Source: Prevotella pectinovora
Lineage (GTDB): Bacteria > Bacteroidota > Bacteroidia > Bacteroidales > Bacteroidaceae
Assembly (NCBI RefSeq): GCF_000834015.1
Contig: NZ_JXQI01000060.1
Coordinates: forward strand, 1-64,000
Reading direction: 5' to 3'
DNA: 64,000 nt
Under the pieces are notes generated by a model, which was given only the letters and a program-made list of their open reading frames with translations, was not told the DNA's origin and ran no database searches. Made by a program: the position numbers and the translations under genes. Below are positions 52,302-61,472 of the stretch, piece by piece; position 1 is the first letter of the stretch, and every line of letters begins with the position of its first letter.

Positions 52302-52411
52302 CAGCTAGAAATACTAGAAAATCTAGATTGTCTAGAAGGTCTAGATTGTCTAGAAGGTCTAGATAGTCTAGAAAGTCTAGAAAGTCTAGAAAAACTAGAT
52401 AGTCTAGAAAA
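52302..52411. repeat. 9-bp TCTAGA tandem array
   Basis: CTAG begins at 52305, 52314, 52323 and so on every 9 bases to 52404, twelve copies in exact phase. Most are within TCTAGA followed by variable triplets (TTG, AGG, TAG, AAG). The array lies just after the four-helix protein gene and between it and a convergent mutS-like gene. All frames have stops or low complexity, so it is not coding. Confidence 0.92.
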
Positions 52412-52448
52412 ACCTATATAAATAGAAAAGAACCAGAAGCCCCACTCA

Positions 52449-54374
52449 TCATTCCTCTTTCAATATTCCCTTCAATAGATATGTGGCATTCTGGTTTCTT
52501 GCCACGCCGGGAGAAATCTTGTAAGTATAAGTGATGGCATCTGAGAGTTTTATCTCGAAACAGAAGTTATGGAAGCGGGCAGGATATTCATCTGCCATCT
52601 TCGACAGTTCCAGGTCGTGGGTGGCAATGATGCCGCTGACAGGCAGTTTGGCAATCGCCTCAAGAAACATACGTGACCCGTTGAGCTTGTCAAGAGAGTT
52701 TGTGCCCTTCAGTATCTCGTCGAGAATGATGAGAGTATGCGATGCCTGCCGCACATTGTCAAGAAGCTGACGAAGACGAAGCAGTTCTGCATTAAAATAG
52801 CTGATGCCATGCGTCAGGTCATCACTGGTGCGCATACTGCTGAAAAGATTGAAGACCGAAACACGCAAGCTCTCTGCAAATACCGGCATACCACACATCG
52901 CGAGGATATAGTTCACTCCTATAGACCTCAAGAACGTACTTTTGCCCGCCATATTGGCACCCGTTACGATATAATAATTACTATCCTGTATAGTAAAATC
53001 ATTTTTCACCGCTTTCTCTCCGAGGAAAGGATGATACAGTCCTTTAGCCTCAAAAACGACCTCCTCAGAATCTGTAACCACCGGCATGACAGCCTGCGGT
53101 TCGTTACAGCGCATTGTCGCCATCGACACCATGGCATCCATCAGGCTCACGGCATCAACCCACCTCTCAAACGACGCCACATTATCCCGCTGCCAACGCA
53201 GATAACGCCTTACGAGAAAGAAGTCGCTATATCCCAAAGCATTGAAGATGACAAGGCCAAGCACATTTGCCCGTCTGTCGAGAGCATCGAGGATAGCCTT
53301 CAGTTCCTTCAATGAATTGAGAGCCTCTGCCCCATTGTTGCCTTTAAGGACAGATGCCACCAGCTTGTTGTCTTCCTCCCGGAATTGCGCTTCGGTGATT
53401 ATATGCAGCAACGAGACGAACCGTTTTGTGCTGACACTTATTTTCTCCACACTTTTGCTAATCATCTTTATCGCCTTCGCCGATGCTCCGATGCTGACGG
53501 CAAGCTGAGCAACAGTCCACAGACAAACGAAGTCGGCCGGGAGCGGCGTAAACACCGTGAAGATAAGTAACACGACGAATATCGCTATCGAAGAAGCCAC
53601 CATTGTCAGCCCTTTCCGAGACAATGCCGCTTCAGGGATTCCTGCCTCTTTCGCCTCATGCAGCGCCTTTAGTATAGCCCCGGTGTCGATATTTCCTTTA
53701 TAGGCGGCTGAAAGGAAATCTGTTCGCCACTCCTCCATCTCTGCTAATTCCGATATAGCTTTCTGCCTTCTGTCTATTTCTGAAGGAAGAGCAGGAACAG
53801 ATGTTCCGCAACGCGACGACGGTTTGTCTTGAGAAGCAACAGAACGGTCTGCGGCAGCAGTACGGCATGCAGCACTATCCAGAATCCCGGCAAGCCTGTC
53901 TGCCCCACCCGTAGTGACATTACGGCAAAGGCGGTTATACAAAGATCCCTTGCCAAATATGTCCATATCGAAGGAATATTGATGGGATGGATTCTCATAT
54001 CTCTTGCCATCGTCAAATCGTGAGAAGTCGCCTTCCATATAGCGGATGTTCTGCCTGTATACATCAATCCTCGCCTCCATCCCGTCGATGGCTACTGAAT
54101 TCTGTCTGTCGAAAACCTTCACGCCCACAAACGAAGCCTGTGCGATACAGAAAGCCGGAATGAACACTGCCACTGATACATATCCACACAGATATACCAC
54201 CGCCACGGCAACAGCCACGACAAACAACAGAATCTCTGCCGTTATGATATATTTCACCTTTGCCTTGCGGCTCTGAAGGACTTCATCCAGTCCCGTCATC
54301 TTGTCCGTATAATATTCCAACAGTTCTTTCTTGTTTCTCATATCTGTAGTTATGCTTTCCTTTTCAATTGACAT
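52449..54374 (-). CDS. Membrane-anchored MutS-family ATPase
   Basis: This 641-residue protein has two N-terminal membrane helices (about 42-92) and a cytoplasmic helical part with two further hydrophobic segments (about 268-305). The C-terminal MutS ATPase domain (about 440-641) has Walker A TGANMAGKSTFLRS, the YFNAEL segment and Walker B TLIILDEILKGTNS. It has no mismatch-recognition or connector domain, so it is not a repair MutS. Such membrane MutS-like proteins are widespread in Bacteroidetes, role unknown. A later start at residue 12 (MRNKKEL) is possible. Confidence 0.88.
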   Translation of the reverse strand: MSIEKESITTDMRNKKELLEYYTDKMTGLDEVLQSRKAKVKYIITAEILLFVVAVAVAVVYLCGYVSVAVFIPAFCIAQASFVGVKVFDRQNSVAIDGMEARIDVYRQNIRYMEGDFSRFDDGKRYENPSHQYSFDMDIFGKGSLYNRLCRNVTTGGADRLAGILDSAACRTAAADRSVASQDKPSSRCGTSVPALPSEIDRRQKAISELAEMEEWRTDFLSAAYKGNIDTGAILKALHEAKEAGIPEAALSRKGLTMVASSIAIFVVLLIFTVFTPLPADFVCLWTVAQLAVSIGASAKAIKMISKSVEKISVSTKRFVSLLHIITEAQFREEDNKLVASVLKGNNGAEALNSLKELKAILDALDRRANVLGLVIFNALGYSDFFLVRRYLRWQRDNVASFERWVDAVSLMDAMVSMATMRCNEPQAVMPVVTDSEEVVFEAKGLYHPFLGEKAVKNDFTIQDSNYYIVTGANMAGKSTFLRSIGVNYILAMCGMPVFAESLRVSVFNLFSSMRTSDDLTHGISYFNAELLRLRQLLDNVRQASHTLIILDEILKGTNSLDKLNGSRMFLEAIAKLPVSGIIATHDLELSKMADEYPARFHNFCFEIKLSDAITYTYKISPGVARNQNATYLLKGILKEE

Positions 54375-54406
54375 ATTATTAAATGCGAAACGGCAATTAT
54401 GCCGTT

Positions 54407-54437
54407 TAACCCAAATCGGTTATTAGGGCTTGCTTGG
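54407..54437 (-). repeat. CTAATGACCG-family element between rplS and mutS-like genes
   Basis: On the minus strand it reads CCAAGCAAGCCCTAATAACC followed by GATTTGGGTTA, nearly the same as the element in the hppA leader. A hairpin AAACGGC/GCCGTTT (54388-54407) adjoins it. Confidence 0.65.
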
Positions 54438-54451
54438 ATAACAAAACAAAA

Positions 54452-54482
54452 TGGGCAGCCAATTCAATCTGAACGGACTGCC
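54452..54482 (-). terminator. Terminator of rplS
   Basis: On the minus strand GGCAGTCC pairs with GGCTGCC around a 14-base loop, followed by CATTTTGTTTTGTT. Confidence 0.7.
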
Positions 54483-54527
54483 ACATTTATAACTTTTCGT
54501 TGTTCTTTTAAACCAAGTCAAGAGCCA

Positions 54528-54887
54528 TTACTTCTTGATGATGACTCTCTTCTCAGCGATACGAGCCTTCTTACCAGTGAGCTTGCGCAGGTAGTACAGC
54601 TTAGCGCGACGCACCTTACCAACCTTGTTAAGCTCGATGCTTGCGATGTTTGGAGACTCCATTGGGAAGATACGCTCTACACCAACAGTTCCAGACATCT
54701 TGCGTACAGTGAAACGCTTCTTTGTACCCTCACCGTTGATCTTGATAACAACACCACGGTAGAGCTGGATACGCTCCTTAGAACCCTCGATAATTTTGTA
54801 GGCTACAGTAACAGTGTCACCAGCCTTGAACTCAGGATACTGCTTCTCGATTGCAAATGCTTCCTCAGCAACTTTAATTAAATCCAT
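54528..54887 (-). CDS. rplS: 50S ribosomal protein L19
   Basis: Ribosomal protein bL19, 119 residues, at the 30S-50S interface. The segments [49 protein letters not shown] and [20 protein letters not shown] are diagnostic. It is a single gene with its own strong promoter (TTTG, 20 bases, TACCTTTG on the minus strand, 54978-55009) and a terminator downstream, separate from other ribosomal genes. Confidence 0.98.
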   Translation of the reverse strand: MDLIKVAEEAFAIEKQYPEFKAGDTVTVAYKIIEGSKERIQLYRGVVIKINGEGTKKRFTVRKMSGTVGVERIFPMESPNIASIELNKVGKVRRAKLYYLRKLTGKKARIAEKRVIIKK

Positions 54888-54977
54888 TGTAATTTAACTG
54901 TTTAAAATTGTTTATCGTTCCAACGCAACATAACAGGCCACTCTTCTTCCTGCCAGCGATTACGCCGAAAAGCGGTG

Positions 54978-55009
54978 CAAAGGTAGTCATTATTCCCGTA
55001 ACTGCCAAA
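54978..55009 (-). promoter_or_regulatory. rplS promoter
   Basis: TTTG (55006-55009) and TACCTTTG (54978-54985) on the minus strand, exactly 20 bases apart. The bases TTTGCAC are shared with both tRNA promoters. The leader is about 90 bases long. Confidence 0.85.
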
Positions 55010-55034
55010 TAATTCAGCAGTTATCAAACTATTT

Positions 55035-55260
55035 TAACCCAAAACGGTCATTAGGCCGTTCAATGTAGTATTTTAATACTGCTTGCAGTTCTTTGCTTTT
55101 TATAAGGCGTCTTTTGTCCGTTTTTAATTCGCAATAGCCTGCTATTACTCATTAAAAGCCAAACAAAATCCATCCTTCTAAAAAACAAAATACAAGCAAG
55201 CCCTAACGACCGATTTGGGTTTAATTCAAATCAAAGTCTTGATGACCGCTTTGGGGTTAA
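55035..55260. repeat. Three CTAATGACCG-family elements in an intergenic gap
   Basis: One copy at 55035-55060 (AACCCAAAACGGTCATTAGG), one at 55193-55222 (CAAGCAAGCCCTAACGACCG) and a shorter one at 55237-55260 (TGATGACCGCTTTGGGGTTA). They fill much of the space between rplS and the sugar transporter; nothing else is recognised there. Confidence 0.7.
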
Positions 55261-55265
55261 GAATT

Positions 55266-56573
55266 TCATTTCGACCTCCTCATCGTGCGATAGCCGTATA
55301 CGGATATCACGACAAAGCAAACGAGAGGCAACACGAACGACACGTTCACCGCCGGCATTCCCATCACCTCGTGCATGTCGATGATGCTTGCCTGTATTGC
55401 CGGCATCACGCTGCCTCCCAGGATTGCCATTATCAGACCTGCCGCTCCGAACTTGGCATCGTCGCCGAGTCCTTCGAGGGCGATGCCATAGATAGTAGGG
55501 AACATCAGCGACATACATGCGCTGACTGCAACGAGACAGTATACTCCCCACACATTCTGCAGCATTATCACTCCCGCCACGAGGCATCCGCCCACGATGG
55601 CAAGTATCATAAGCAGCTGTCCGGCATTGAGATAGCGCAGCAGGAAGGTACACACGAACCGCGAACAGCAGAAAATGACCATCGCCACGATATTATACTG
55701 CTGCGACAGCACCTCTGCATCTATCTCCGTCATCCCCTCGTTCATAAACACCCGCGTGCCGTATTGTATGATGAAGGTCCAGCACATTATCTGCACTCCT
55801 ACGTAGAAGAACTGTGCCACCACTCCCTCTCTGTAGTGCGGGATGTGGAGGATGCGCTTCAGCGTGGGGATGACGTTGAGCGACTTGTCGTTGTCGCCGT
55901 TCTTCGGCATCTTCACCATGCTTATTATGAGAAGCATCACCAATATCACCGCTCCGATGGCGAGATATGGCATTATGAGCACTGAGAGGTCGTGATCCTT
56001 CAGCACCTCAAACTGCTGGTCGGAGAGCCGTGCCCTCTCTGCCGTGCTCATCGGGTTGAGCTTAGCCTGGATGAAGTTCATCGCCACATACATGCCGAGC
56101 AGCGATCCCATAGGGTTAAACGACTGCGCCAGGTTCAGGCGTCGCGTAGCCGACCCCTGCGGTCCCATCGTCAGGATATACGGACTGCATGATGTCTCAA
56201 GAAACGACAGTCCGCAAGTGAGTATGAAATACGCCATCAGGAACATGGCATACTCCCCGGTCATCTTTGCCGGGAAGAAGAGAAAGGCTCCCAGGGCATA
56301 GAGCGCGAGACCGAGCATCACTCCTGCCTTATACGAAAAGCGCCGTATGAACATCGCTGCCGGGAATGCCATCGCGAAGTATCCTCCATAGAAAGCCACC
56401 TGCACCAGCGCGCCGTCTGTTGCCGACATGCGGAATATCTTCGAGAAAGCCTTCACCATCGGGTTCGTGATGTCGTTGGCGAATCCCCATAGGGCGAAAC
56501 ACGACGTTATCAGCACGAATGGCAAGACATAGCTCACGCCGTCTTTGCCGAAAATGGAATTGTTGTTTTTCAT
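55266..56573 (-). CDS. Sugar MFS transporter (FucP/GluP-like)
   Basis: This 435-residue major facilitator protein has about twelve membrane helices. It belongs to the fucose/glucose-galactose proton symporter group: YVLPFVLITSCFALWGFAND at the first helix, NPMVKAFSKIF, the YGGYFAMAFPAAMFIRRFSY stretch with helix 2-3 loop, and FLETSCSPYIL. The late NAGQLLMILAIVGG and FPTIYGIALEGLG also fit. The imported sugar cannot be named. The gene is transcribed leftward from a region of degenerate 18-base repeats (56574-56684). Confidence 0.88.
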   Translation of the reverse strand: MKNNNSIFGKDGVSYVLPFVLITSCFALWGFANDITNPMVKAFSKIFRMSATDGALVQVAFYGGYFAMAFPAAMFIRRFSYKAGVMLGLALYALGAFLFFPAKMTGEYAMFLMAYFILTCGLSFLETSCSPYILTMGPQGSATRRLNLAQSFNPMGSLLGMYVAMNFIQAKLNPMSTAERARLSDQQFEVLKDHDLSVLIMPYLAIGAVILVMLLIISMVKMPKNGDNDKSLNVIPTLKRILHIPHYREGVVAQFFYVGVQIMCWTFIIQYGTRVFMNEGMTEIDAEVLSQQYNIVAMVIFCCSRFVCTFLLRYLNAGQLLMILAIVGGCLVAGVIMLQNVWGVYCLVAVSACMSLMFPTIYGIALEGLGDDAKFGAAGLIMAILGGSVMPAIQASIIDMHEVMGMPAVNVSFVLPLVCFVVISVYGYRTMRRSK

Positions 56574-56684
56574 TATATCAGTCTATAGTTTTACATTTAC
56601 CTGCAATAATATATTTGTCTATAGTATTTATTTGTCTGTAATATCATATCTGCCTGCAGCATCATATCTGTCTATAGCAACAGA
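56574..56684. repeat. Degenerate 16-19 bp tandem repeats upstream of the sugar transporter
   Basis: Four to five units around the core ATATCTGTCTATAGCA occur in succession, with variable spacing. They occupy the 5' region of the transporter gene. A CCCACGCCG/CGGCGTGGG hairpin follows at 56725-56749, 3' of the alcohol dehydrogenase gene. Confidence 0.5.
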
Positions 56685-56802
56685 CACCTTATTATTATAA
56701 TATATAGTATGTGACTCCTTCCCCACGCCGGTTGTGGCGGCGTGGGAAAGGGAAGCATAGTTTTCGTCTTTCTATCATCCGTCATCTCCACAGGATTGGC
56801 GC

Positions 56803-57984
56803 TTATCTTGCCATCTTGTAGATTTCCTCCATGTCATGACGGTCGAGTTTCTTGAATCCTCCGATGGTGCGTCCGTCGTCGTGGCTGCATTTGCGCGCCA
56901 GCTCCTTTATCTCGTCGTCGGTGATTTCTCTTCCTATCAGTTCATGGATGTTTGTAGGCATACCGATGGCCCTGTAGAATTTCTCCACAGCCTCAACTCC
57001 AGCCATTGCCGTAGCCTTGGTGTCGGTGAAATCGTTGGGCACTCCCATCACGTTCACTGCGAAGCGTGCGAATCTCGACACATTCTCGTCCATCACGTAT
57101 CTCGCCCACGACGGCCATACTGCGGCAAGTCCGGCTCCGTGTGCCACGTCGAACATGGCGCTCAGCTCGTGCTCTATCTGGTGTGTCGCGAAGTCAGCAT
57201 AAGAGCGGTCGCCTGTCAGGTCGTTGTGTCCCAGACTCGACGCCCACATTATGCAAGCGCGGTTACGGTAGTCTTCCGGATTCTTGAGCACATGGAACAC
57301 GCTGTCTTTCACCGTTCTCATGAGCGCCTCGGCGATATTGTCTATCAGTGTCATGTCATCCACCTTTCCGAAGTATCTCTCCATGGTGTGCATCATGATG
57401 TCGGTGGCTCCGCATGCTGTCTGATATGGAGGCAGTGTGAATGTGCGCACCGGGTTCATGATTGCAAATTTCGGTCGGCAGATATTATTGGAGTATCCAA
57501 TCTTCAGGTCGCCGTCTTCTTTCGTTATCACGCTCGAGTCGCTCATCTCGCTTCCTGCTGCCGGTATGGTCAGAATCACTCCCACGGGGAGCATCTCCGT
57601 GGGCACATATTTCCTTGCGTAGATGTCCCACACGTCACCGTCGTATTTCACTCCGTATCCGATAGCCTTCGACGAGTCTATCACGCTACCGCCGCCTACG
57701 GCGAGTATGAAGTCAACATTCTCCTTGCGGCAGAGTTCTATTCCTTCGTGAACGAGTGTGAGGCGCGGGTTGGGCTTCACGCCGCCCAGTTCCACGAACG
57801 CTATTCCTGCGGCATTGAGCTTTTCGCGCACTGAGGCGAGCAGTCCTGACCGCTCAGCGCTATGGCCGCCGTAGTGTACGAGCACTTTCTTGCCGCCATA
57901 CTTGTTTATCATTTCCACGAGATGCTCTTCGGCATCCTTTCCGAACACCACTTCGGTTGGTGCATAATACTTGAAGTCTTGCAT
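56803..57984 (-). CDS. Iron-containing alcohol dehydrogenase (butanol dehydrogenase-like)
   Basis: This 393-residue group III alcohol dehydrogenase, NAD(P)H-dependent, reduces aldehydes. It opens FKYYAPTEVVFGKDAEEHLV, with LVHYGGHS and the cofactor segment ILAVGGGSVIDSSKAI. The iron site is FATHQIEHELSAMFDVAHGAGLA, with His residues spaced as in BdhA and YqhD. Length is normal. It is a single gene, and the physiological aldehyde is unknown. Confidence 0.93.
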   Translation of the reverse strand: MQDFKYYAPTEVVFGKDAEEHLVEMINKYGGKKVLVHYGGHSAERSGLLASVREKLNAAGIAFVELGGVKPNPRLTLVHEGIELCRKENVDFILAVGGGSVIDSSKAIGYGVKYDGDVWDIYARKYVPTEMLPVGVILTIPAAGSEMSDSSVITKEDGDLKIGYSNNICRPKFAIMNPVRTFTLPPYQTACGATDIMMHTMERYFGKVDDMTLIDNIAEALMRTVKDSVFHVLKNPEDYRNRACIMWASSLGHNDLTGDRSYADFATHQIEHELSAMFDVAHGAGLAAVWPSWARYVMDENVSRFARFAVNVMGVPNDFTDTKATAMAGVEAVEKFYRAIGMPTNIHELIGREITDDEIKELARKCSHDDGRTIGGFKKLDRHDMEEIYKMAR

Positions 57985-58115
57985 TTCTGATTTTATTTAA
58001 ATAACAGACCGCTAATGTAGTCATTATTTTTGTATTCTTCAAGCATTTCATGAATTTAGTGGCGGCAAGATAATAATTTGGGAGGATTGGGGGGAGGAAT
58101 GCAACATACCTATAT

Positions 58116-58264
58116 GGTGTCAGACCATAAAACCGAAGAAAAAGATTTCGGTGTCAGGCTATAAAAACACGGAAAAGATTTTGGTATTAGGCTATAAAAT
58201 CAAAGAAAAGATTTCGGTGTCAGGCTATAAAATCGAGAAATAAATTTTGGTATCAGGCGATTTT
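58116..58264. repeat. 33-bp tandem repeat array
   Basis: Units beginning GGTGTCAGGCTATAAAA start at 58116, 58150, 58183, 58216 and 58249 (partial), with periods of 34, 33, 33 and 33 bases. Stop codons interrupt the frames. The stretch 58265-58407 between it and the long repeat contains one diverged CTAATGACGG-type motif and nothing else recognised. Confidence 0.85.
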
Positions 58265-58407
58265 CATGTTTCTAAACGCCTTGAAAACGACCAAATCCAT
58301 AGCACTCTTATGACAATCCTACAGTCCAAAAAGCATAATCATTTGACTCCAAATACATACCCGTTGGCGGAACTAATTTCTTAATTCTAATGACGGATTC
58401 GGGCTAA

Positions 58408-58840
58408 AATTGGGCACGCTGCTTGCCCAACTGGGGCAACGTGCTTACCCATCATGGGCAACGTGCTTGCCCCTGTTGGGCAGATTTGATGTCAGGCGTC
58501 TGCCCAATAAGCTGATGTTGTAATACTCATATTCCTGATTTCAGGATTCTGCCAGCGCATGCCATTCCTGCAGTCTGAATTACTCACAGCTGGCATTCCT
58601 TTCATCTGACAATTCCTCACAGCTGACGATTCATCACACTTGACAATTCCTTTCATCAGCAAACCATCCAGACAATCGGCTGACAATCGCCAGGCAGGCA
58701 ACTATCTGTTTGTCAGAATGTTACAACCAAAAACCAGACAATCTGACAGTTTTTCGACAATTCTTGGTTTTACTGAAAATCAGCGATATGGGCAACTTTT
58801 ACTCATATCGACCAAATTAAATAAATTCCGCCAACGGGTT
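58408..58840. repeat. Long dispersed non-coding repeat, copy 2
   Basis: Second copy of the element at 24333-24738. The first 81 bases are identical, including the three 22-base GGGCA...TGCCC hairpin units. The middle and end are similar with insertions, closing with CCGCCAACGGGT. It stands in the same orientation upstream of dapF. Confidence 0.8.
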
Positions 58841-58999
58841 ATTATCTGCGTGGCGACATCCGGAAAACCTATAAGTGAAAAACATCATTACAATAACGGA
58901 AAGCATTTTTCTGTCCTCAAACTCTTACAATTCGTTATTTAGATTAAAAAAATACGCAAAAATGTATCGGTATTTGCAGCAACATAAATCAATTTGTTG

Positions 59000-59085
59000 T
59001 ACATTTGCAGCCGAAGCAAACAAATTAAGCCTAAATCGGTCATTAGGGATACCAAAACGGTATAATGACCGATTGGGGGATTAAA
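59000..59085 (+). promoter_or_regulatory. dapF promoter and palindromic leader
   Basis: TACATTTG at 59000-59007 is a good -7 box. In the leader AATCGGTCATTA (59034-59045) is perfectly complementary to TAATGACCGATT (59063-59074), a double copy of the CTAATGACCG motif. No T run follows, so a simple terminator is unlikely. Confidence 0.65.
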
Positions 59086-59108
59086 CCTAACAACAAACAA
59101 AACGCAAG

Positions 59109-59954
59109 ATGTCAGACAAGAAGATTCATTTCACCAAGATGCACGGTGCTGGCAATGACTACATATACGTCAACACATTATTATATGATGTAAACGACCC
59201 CAATTCGGCTTCCGTCAGATGGAGCGACCGCCACAAGGGTATCGGAGGCGACGGACTGGTGCTCATCTGCCGACCCACCACCGACGCTGCCGACTACAGA
59301 ATGAGGATTTTCAATGCCGACGGGTCTGAGGCGATGATGTGCGGAAACGCATCGCGCTGCATCGGGAAATATCTCTATGAGCGTGGACTCACCGACAAGA
59401 CGGAGATAAAACTGGAAACCCTCTCCGGCATAAAGACGCTGATGCTGCATCTCGACAGCGAGGGAAAGACAGTGGAGAGCGTCACCGTTGACATGCTCGA
59501 ACCGCTGACGGAGAACCACCGTCAGTATGCCGACCTCAGCGGGGGCATACTCTTGGCTGAGGGCAGACGGTTTGAGGGAACTTTCGTATGTATGGGAAAT
59601 CCACACTTCGTGACTTTCCTCAACGACATCGACACGATAGACATCGCAAGATACGGTGCCGTGATGGAGCGCGACAGCAATTTCCCTGAGCGCTGCAACA
59701 TCGAGTTCGCGCAGATATTGTCTGACGGAGCCATCCGCACCCGTGTGTGGGAACGCGGCAGCGGCATAACGATGGCTTGCGGCACAGGGGCTTGTGCCAC
59801 GGCGGTGGCGGCAGCACTCACCGGACGGGCATCGCACCGGAGCGAAATCCGCATGGACGGCGGCACGCTGCAGATTGAATGGCGAACAACTGACAACCAT
59901 GTATATATGACCGGACCGGCGGAAATCGTCTTCGACGGGGAAATCGGAGAATGA
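59109..59954 (+). CDS. dapF: Diaminopimelate epimerase
   Basis: DapF converts LL-diaminopimelate to meso-diaminopimelate for lysine and peptidoglycan synthesis. The 281-residue chain has [13 protein letters not shown] at the N terminus. The two catalytic cysteines are Cys78 in MMCGNASRC and Cys224 in [18 protein letters not shown] and GNPHFVTF are further signatures, and length is typical. dapL follows 117 bases downstream on the same strand, so consecutive steps of the aminotransferase branch are grouped. Confidence 0.97.
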   Translation: MSDKKIHFTKMHGAGNDYIYVNTLLYDVNDPNSASVRWSDRHKGIGGDGLVLICRPTTDAADYRMRIFNADGSEAMMCGNASRCIGKYLYERGLTDKTEIKLETLSGIKTLMLHLDSEGKTVESVTVDMLEPLTENHRQYADLSGGILLAEGRRFEGTFVCMGNPHFVTFLNDIDTIDIARYGAVMERDSNFPERCNIEFAQILSDGAIRTRVWERGSGITMACGTGACATAVAAALTGRASHRSEIRMDGGTLQIEWRTTDNHVYMTGPAEIVFDGEIGE

Positions 59955-60071
59955 CCTGCCGGCAGACAGAGTCACAGGAGAAAGAGGAAACGACAACTAC
60001 ACTCACAACAAGCGACAACGCTCACATAACAAACAACAACGACACTTACAACAAATAAAAAGAATTTCAAT

Positions 60072-61307
60072 ATGGCATTAGTAAACGAACATTACCTGAA
60101 ACTTCAGAAGAACTACCTTTTTGCCGACATCGCCAAGAAGGTGAATGCCTACAAGGTGGCTAATCCCAAGGCCAGAGTCATCAGCCTCGGCATCGGCGAC
60201 GTGACGCGTCCGCTGGTGCCTGCCGTCATCGACGCCATGCACAAGGCAGTAGACGACATGGCCCACAAGGAGACATTCCATGGATACGGACCGGAACAGG
60301 GCTATCTGTGGCTCCGCGAGGCAATAGTGAAAAACGACTTCCTGCCGCGAGGCATCCGTCTCGACCCGAGCGAGGTGTTCGTAAACGACGGAGCGAAGAG
60401 CGACACTGGAAACATCGGCGAACTGGTGAGATGGGACAACAGTCTGGGAGTGACCGACCCTATATATCCGGTATACATCGACTCCAACGTGATGTGCGGC
60501 AGGGCGGGAGTGCTCGAAAACGGCAAGTGGAGCAACGTCACCTATATGCCATGCCTGGAGACCAACGACTTCGTGCCGCAGATTCCCGACCATCGCGTAG
60601 ACATGATATACCTCTGCTATCCCAACAACCCTACGGGCACGGTGATAACGAAGGAGGAACTCAAGAAATGGGTGAACTACGCTCTGAAGAACGATACGCT
60701 GATTCTCTACGATGCCGCATACGAGGCATACATCACGGAACCTCATATCCCCCACTCCATCTATGAGATAAAGGGAGCGCGCAAGGTGGCGATAGAATTC
60801 CACAGCTATTCAAAGACGGCCGGCTTCACCGGAGTGCGCTGCGGATACACCGTGATACCGAAGGAACTCACCGCCGTGACCATCGACGGCAAGGAGCGCA
60901 TCGCCCTGAACACGCTCTGGTTCCGCAGACAATGCACCAAGTTCAACGGCACAAGCTATATCAGCCAACGGGCTGCCGAGGCGATATACTCTCCTGAGGG
61001 AAAGGAGCAGACCAAGGCGGTGATTGACTATTATATGGGCAACGCCAGACTGATGTACGACGCACTGAAGAAGCTCGGCTTCAGAGTATATGGCGGAGTG
61101 AACGCTCCATACCTGTGGGTGAAGACTCCCGACGGTGTGGACAGCTGGAAATTCTTTGAGCAGCTGCTCTACGGAGCACAGATAGTATGCACTCCCGGTG
61201 TCGGCTTCGGACCGAGCGGAGAGGGCTTCGTCAGATTCACTTCCTTCGGCGAGCGCGAAGACTGCAAGGAGGCAATGCAACGCCTTGCCAAATGGATGAA
61301 ATCATGA
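60072..61307 (+). CDS. dapL: LL-diaminopimelate aminotransferase
   Basis: DapL makes LL-diaminopimelate from tetrahydrodipicolinate in one step using glutamate, bypassing the acylated intermediates. The 411-residue fold-type I PLP enzyme has [11 protein letters not shown] near the start and [36 protein letters not shown] also fits, and the PLP lysine is Lys248 in [15 protein letters not shown]. It stands behind dapF, and no dapD/dapE-type genes are seen here. Confidence 0.96.
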   Translation: MALVNEHYLKLQKNYLFADIAKKVNAYKVANPKARVISLGIGDVTRPLVPAVIDAMHKAVDDMAHKETFHGYGPEQGYLWLREAIVKNDFLPRGIRLDPSEVFVNDGAKSDTGNIGELVRWDNSLGVTDPIYPVYIDSNVMCGRAGVLENGKWSNVTYMPCLETNDFVPQIPDHRVDMIYLCYPNNPTGTVITKEELKKWVNYALKNDTLILYDAAYEAYITEPHIPHSIYEIKGARKVAIEFHSYSKTAGFTGVRCGYTVIPKELTAVTIDGKERIALNTLWFRRQCTKFNGTSYISQRAAEAIYSPEGKEQTKAVIDYYMGNARLMYDALKKLGFRVYGGVNAPYLWVKTPDGVDSWKFFEQLLYGAQIVCTPGVGFGPSGEGFVRFTSFGEREDCKEAMQRLAKWMKS

Positions 61308-61422
61308 GTTCCGGCGAGCACAAAGAACAATTTTCATGACATTTATCAATAATAGACTACAAAAAGATATTAAACGCCGCAAATATTATTACAAAAAGGT
61401 ATGTAGAAACAAGAAAAAGCAT

Positions 61423-61430
61423 TACCTTTG
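61423..61430 (+). promoter_or_regulatory. glnA promoter -7 box
   Basis: TACCTTTG, about 40 bases ahead of the glutamine synthetase start. The -33 element is poor, which may point to an activator. Confidence 0.6.
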
Positions 61431-61472
61431 CAAACTGAAAACAGAACATCAATAAAATCGACTTAAAAAACA

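Noticed and set aside
58116..58264. Peptide repeats encoded by the 33-bp array
   Set aside because: The first unit is 34 bases, which shifts the frame, and stop codons close the rest; there is no start signal.
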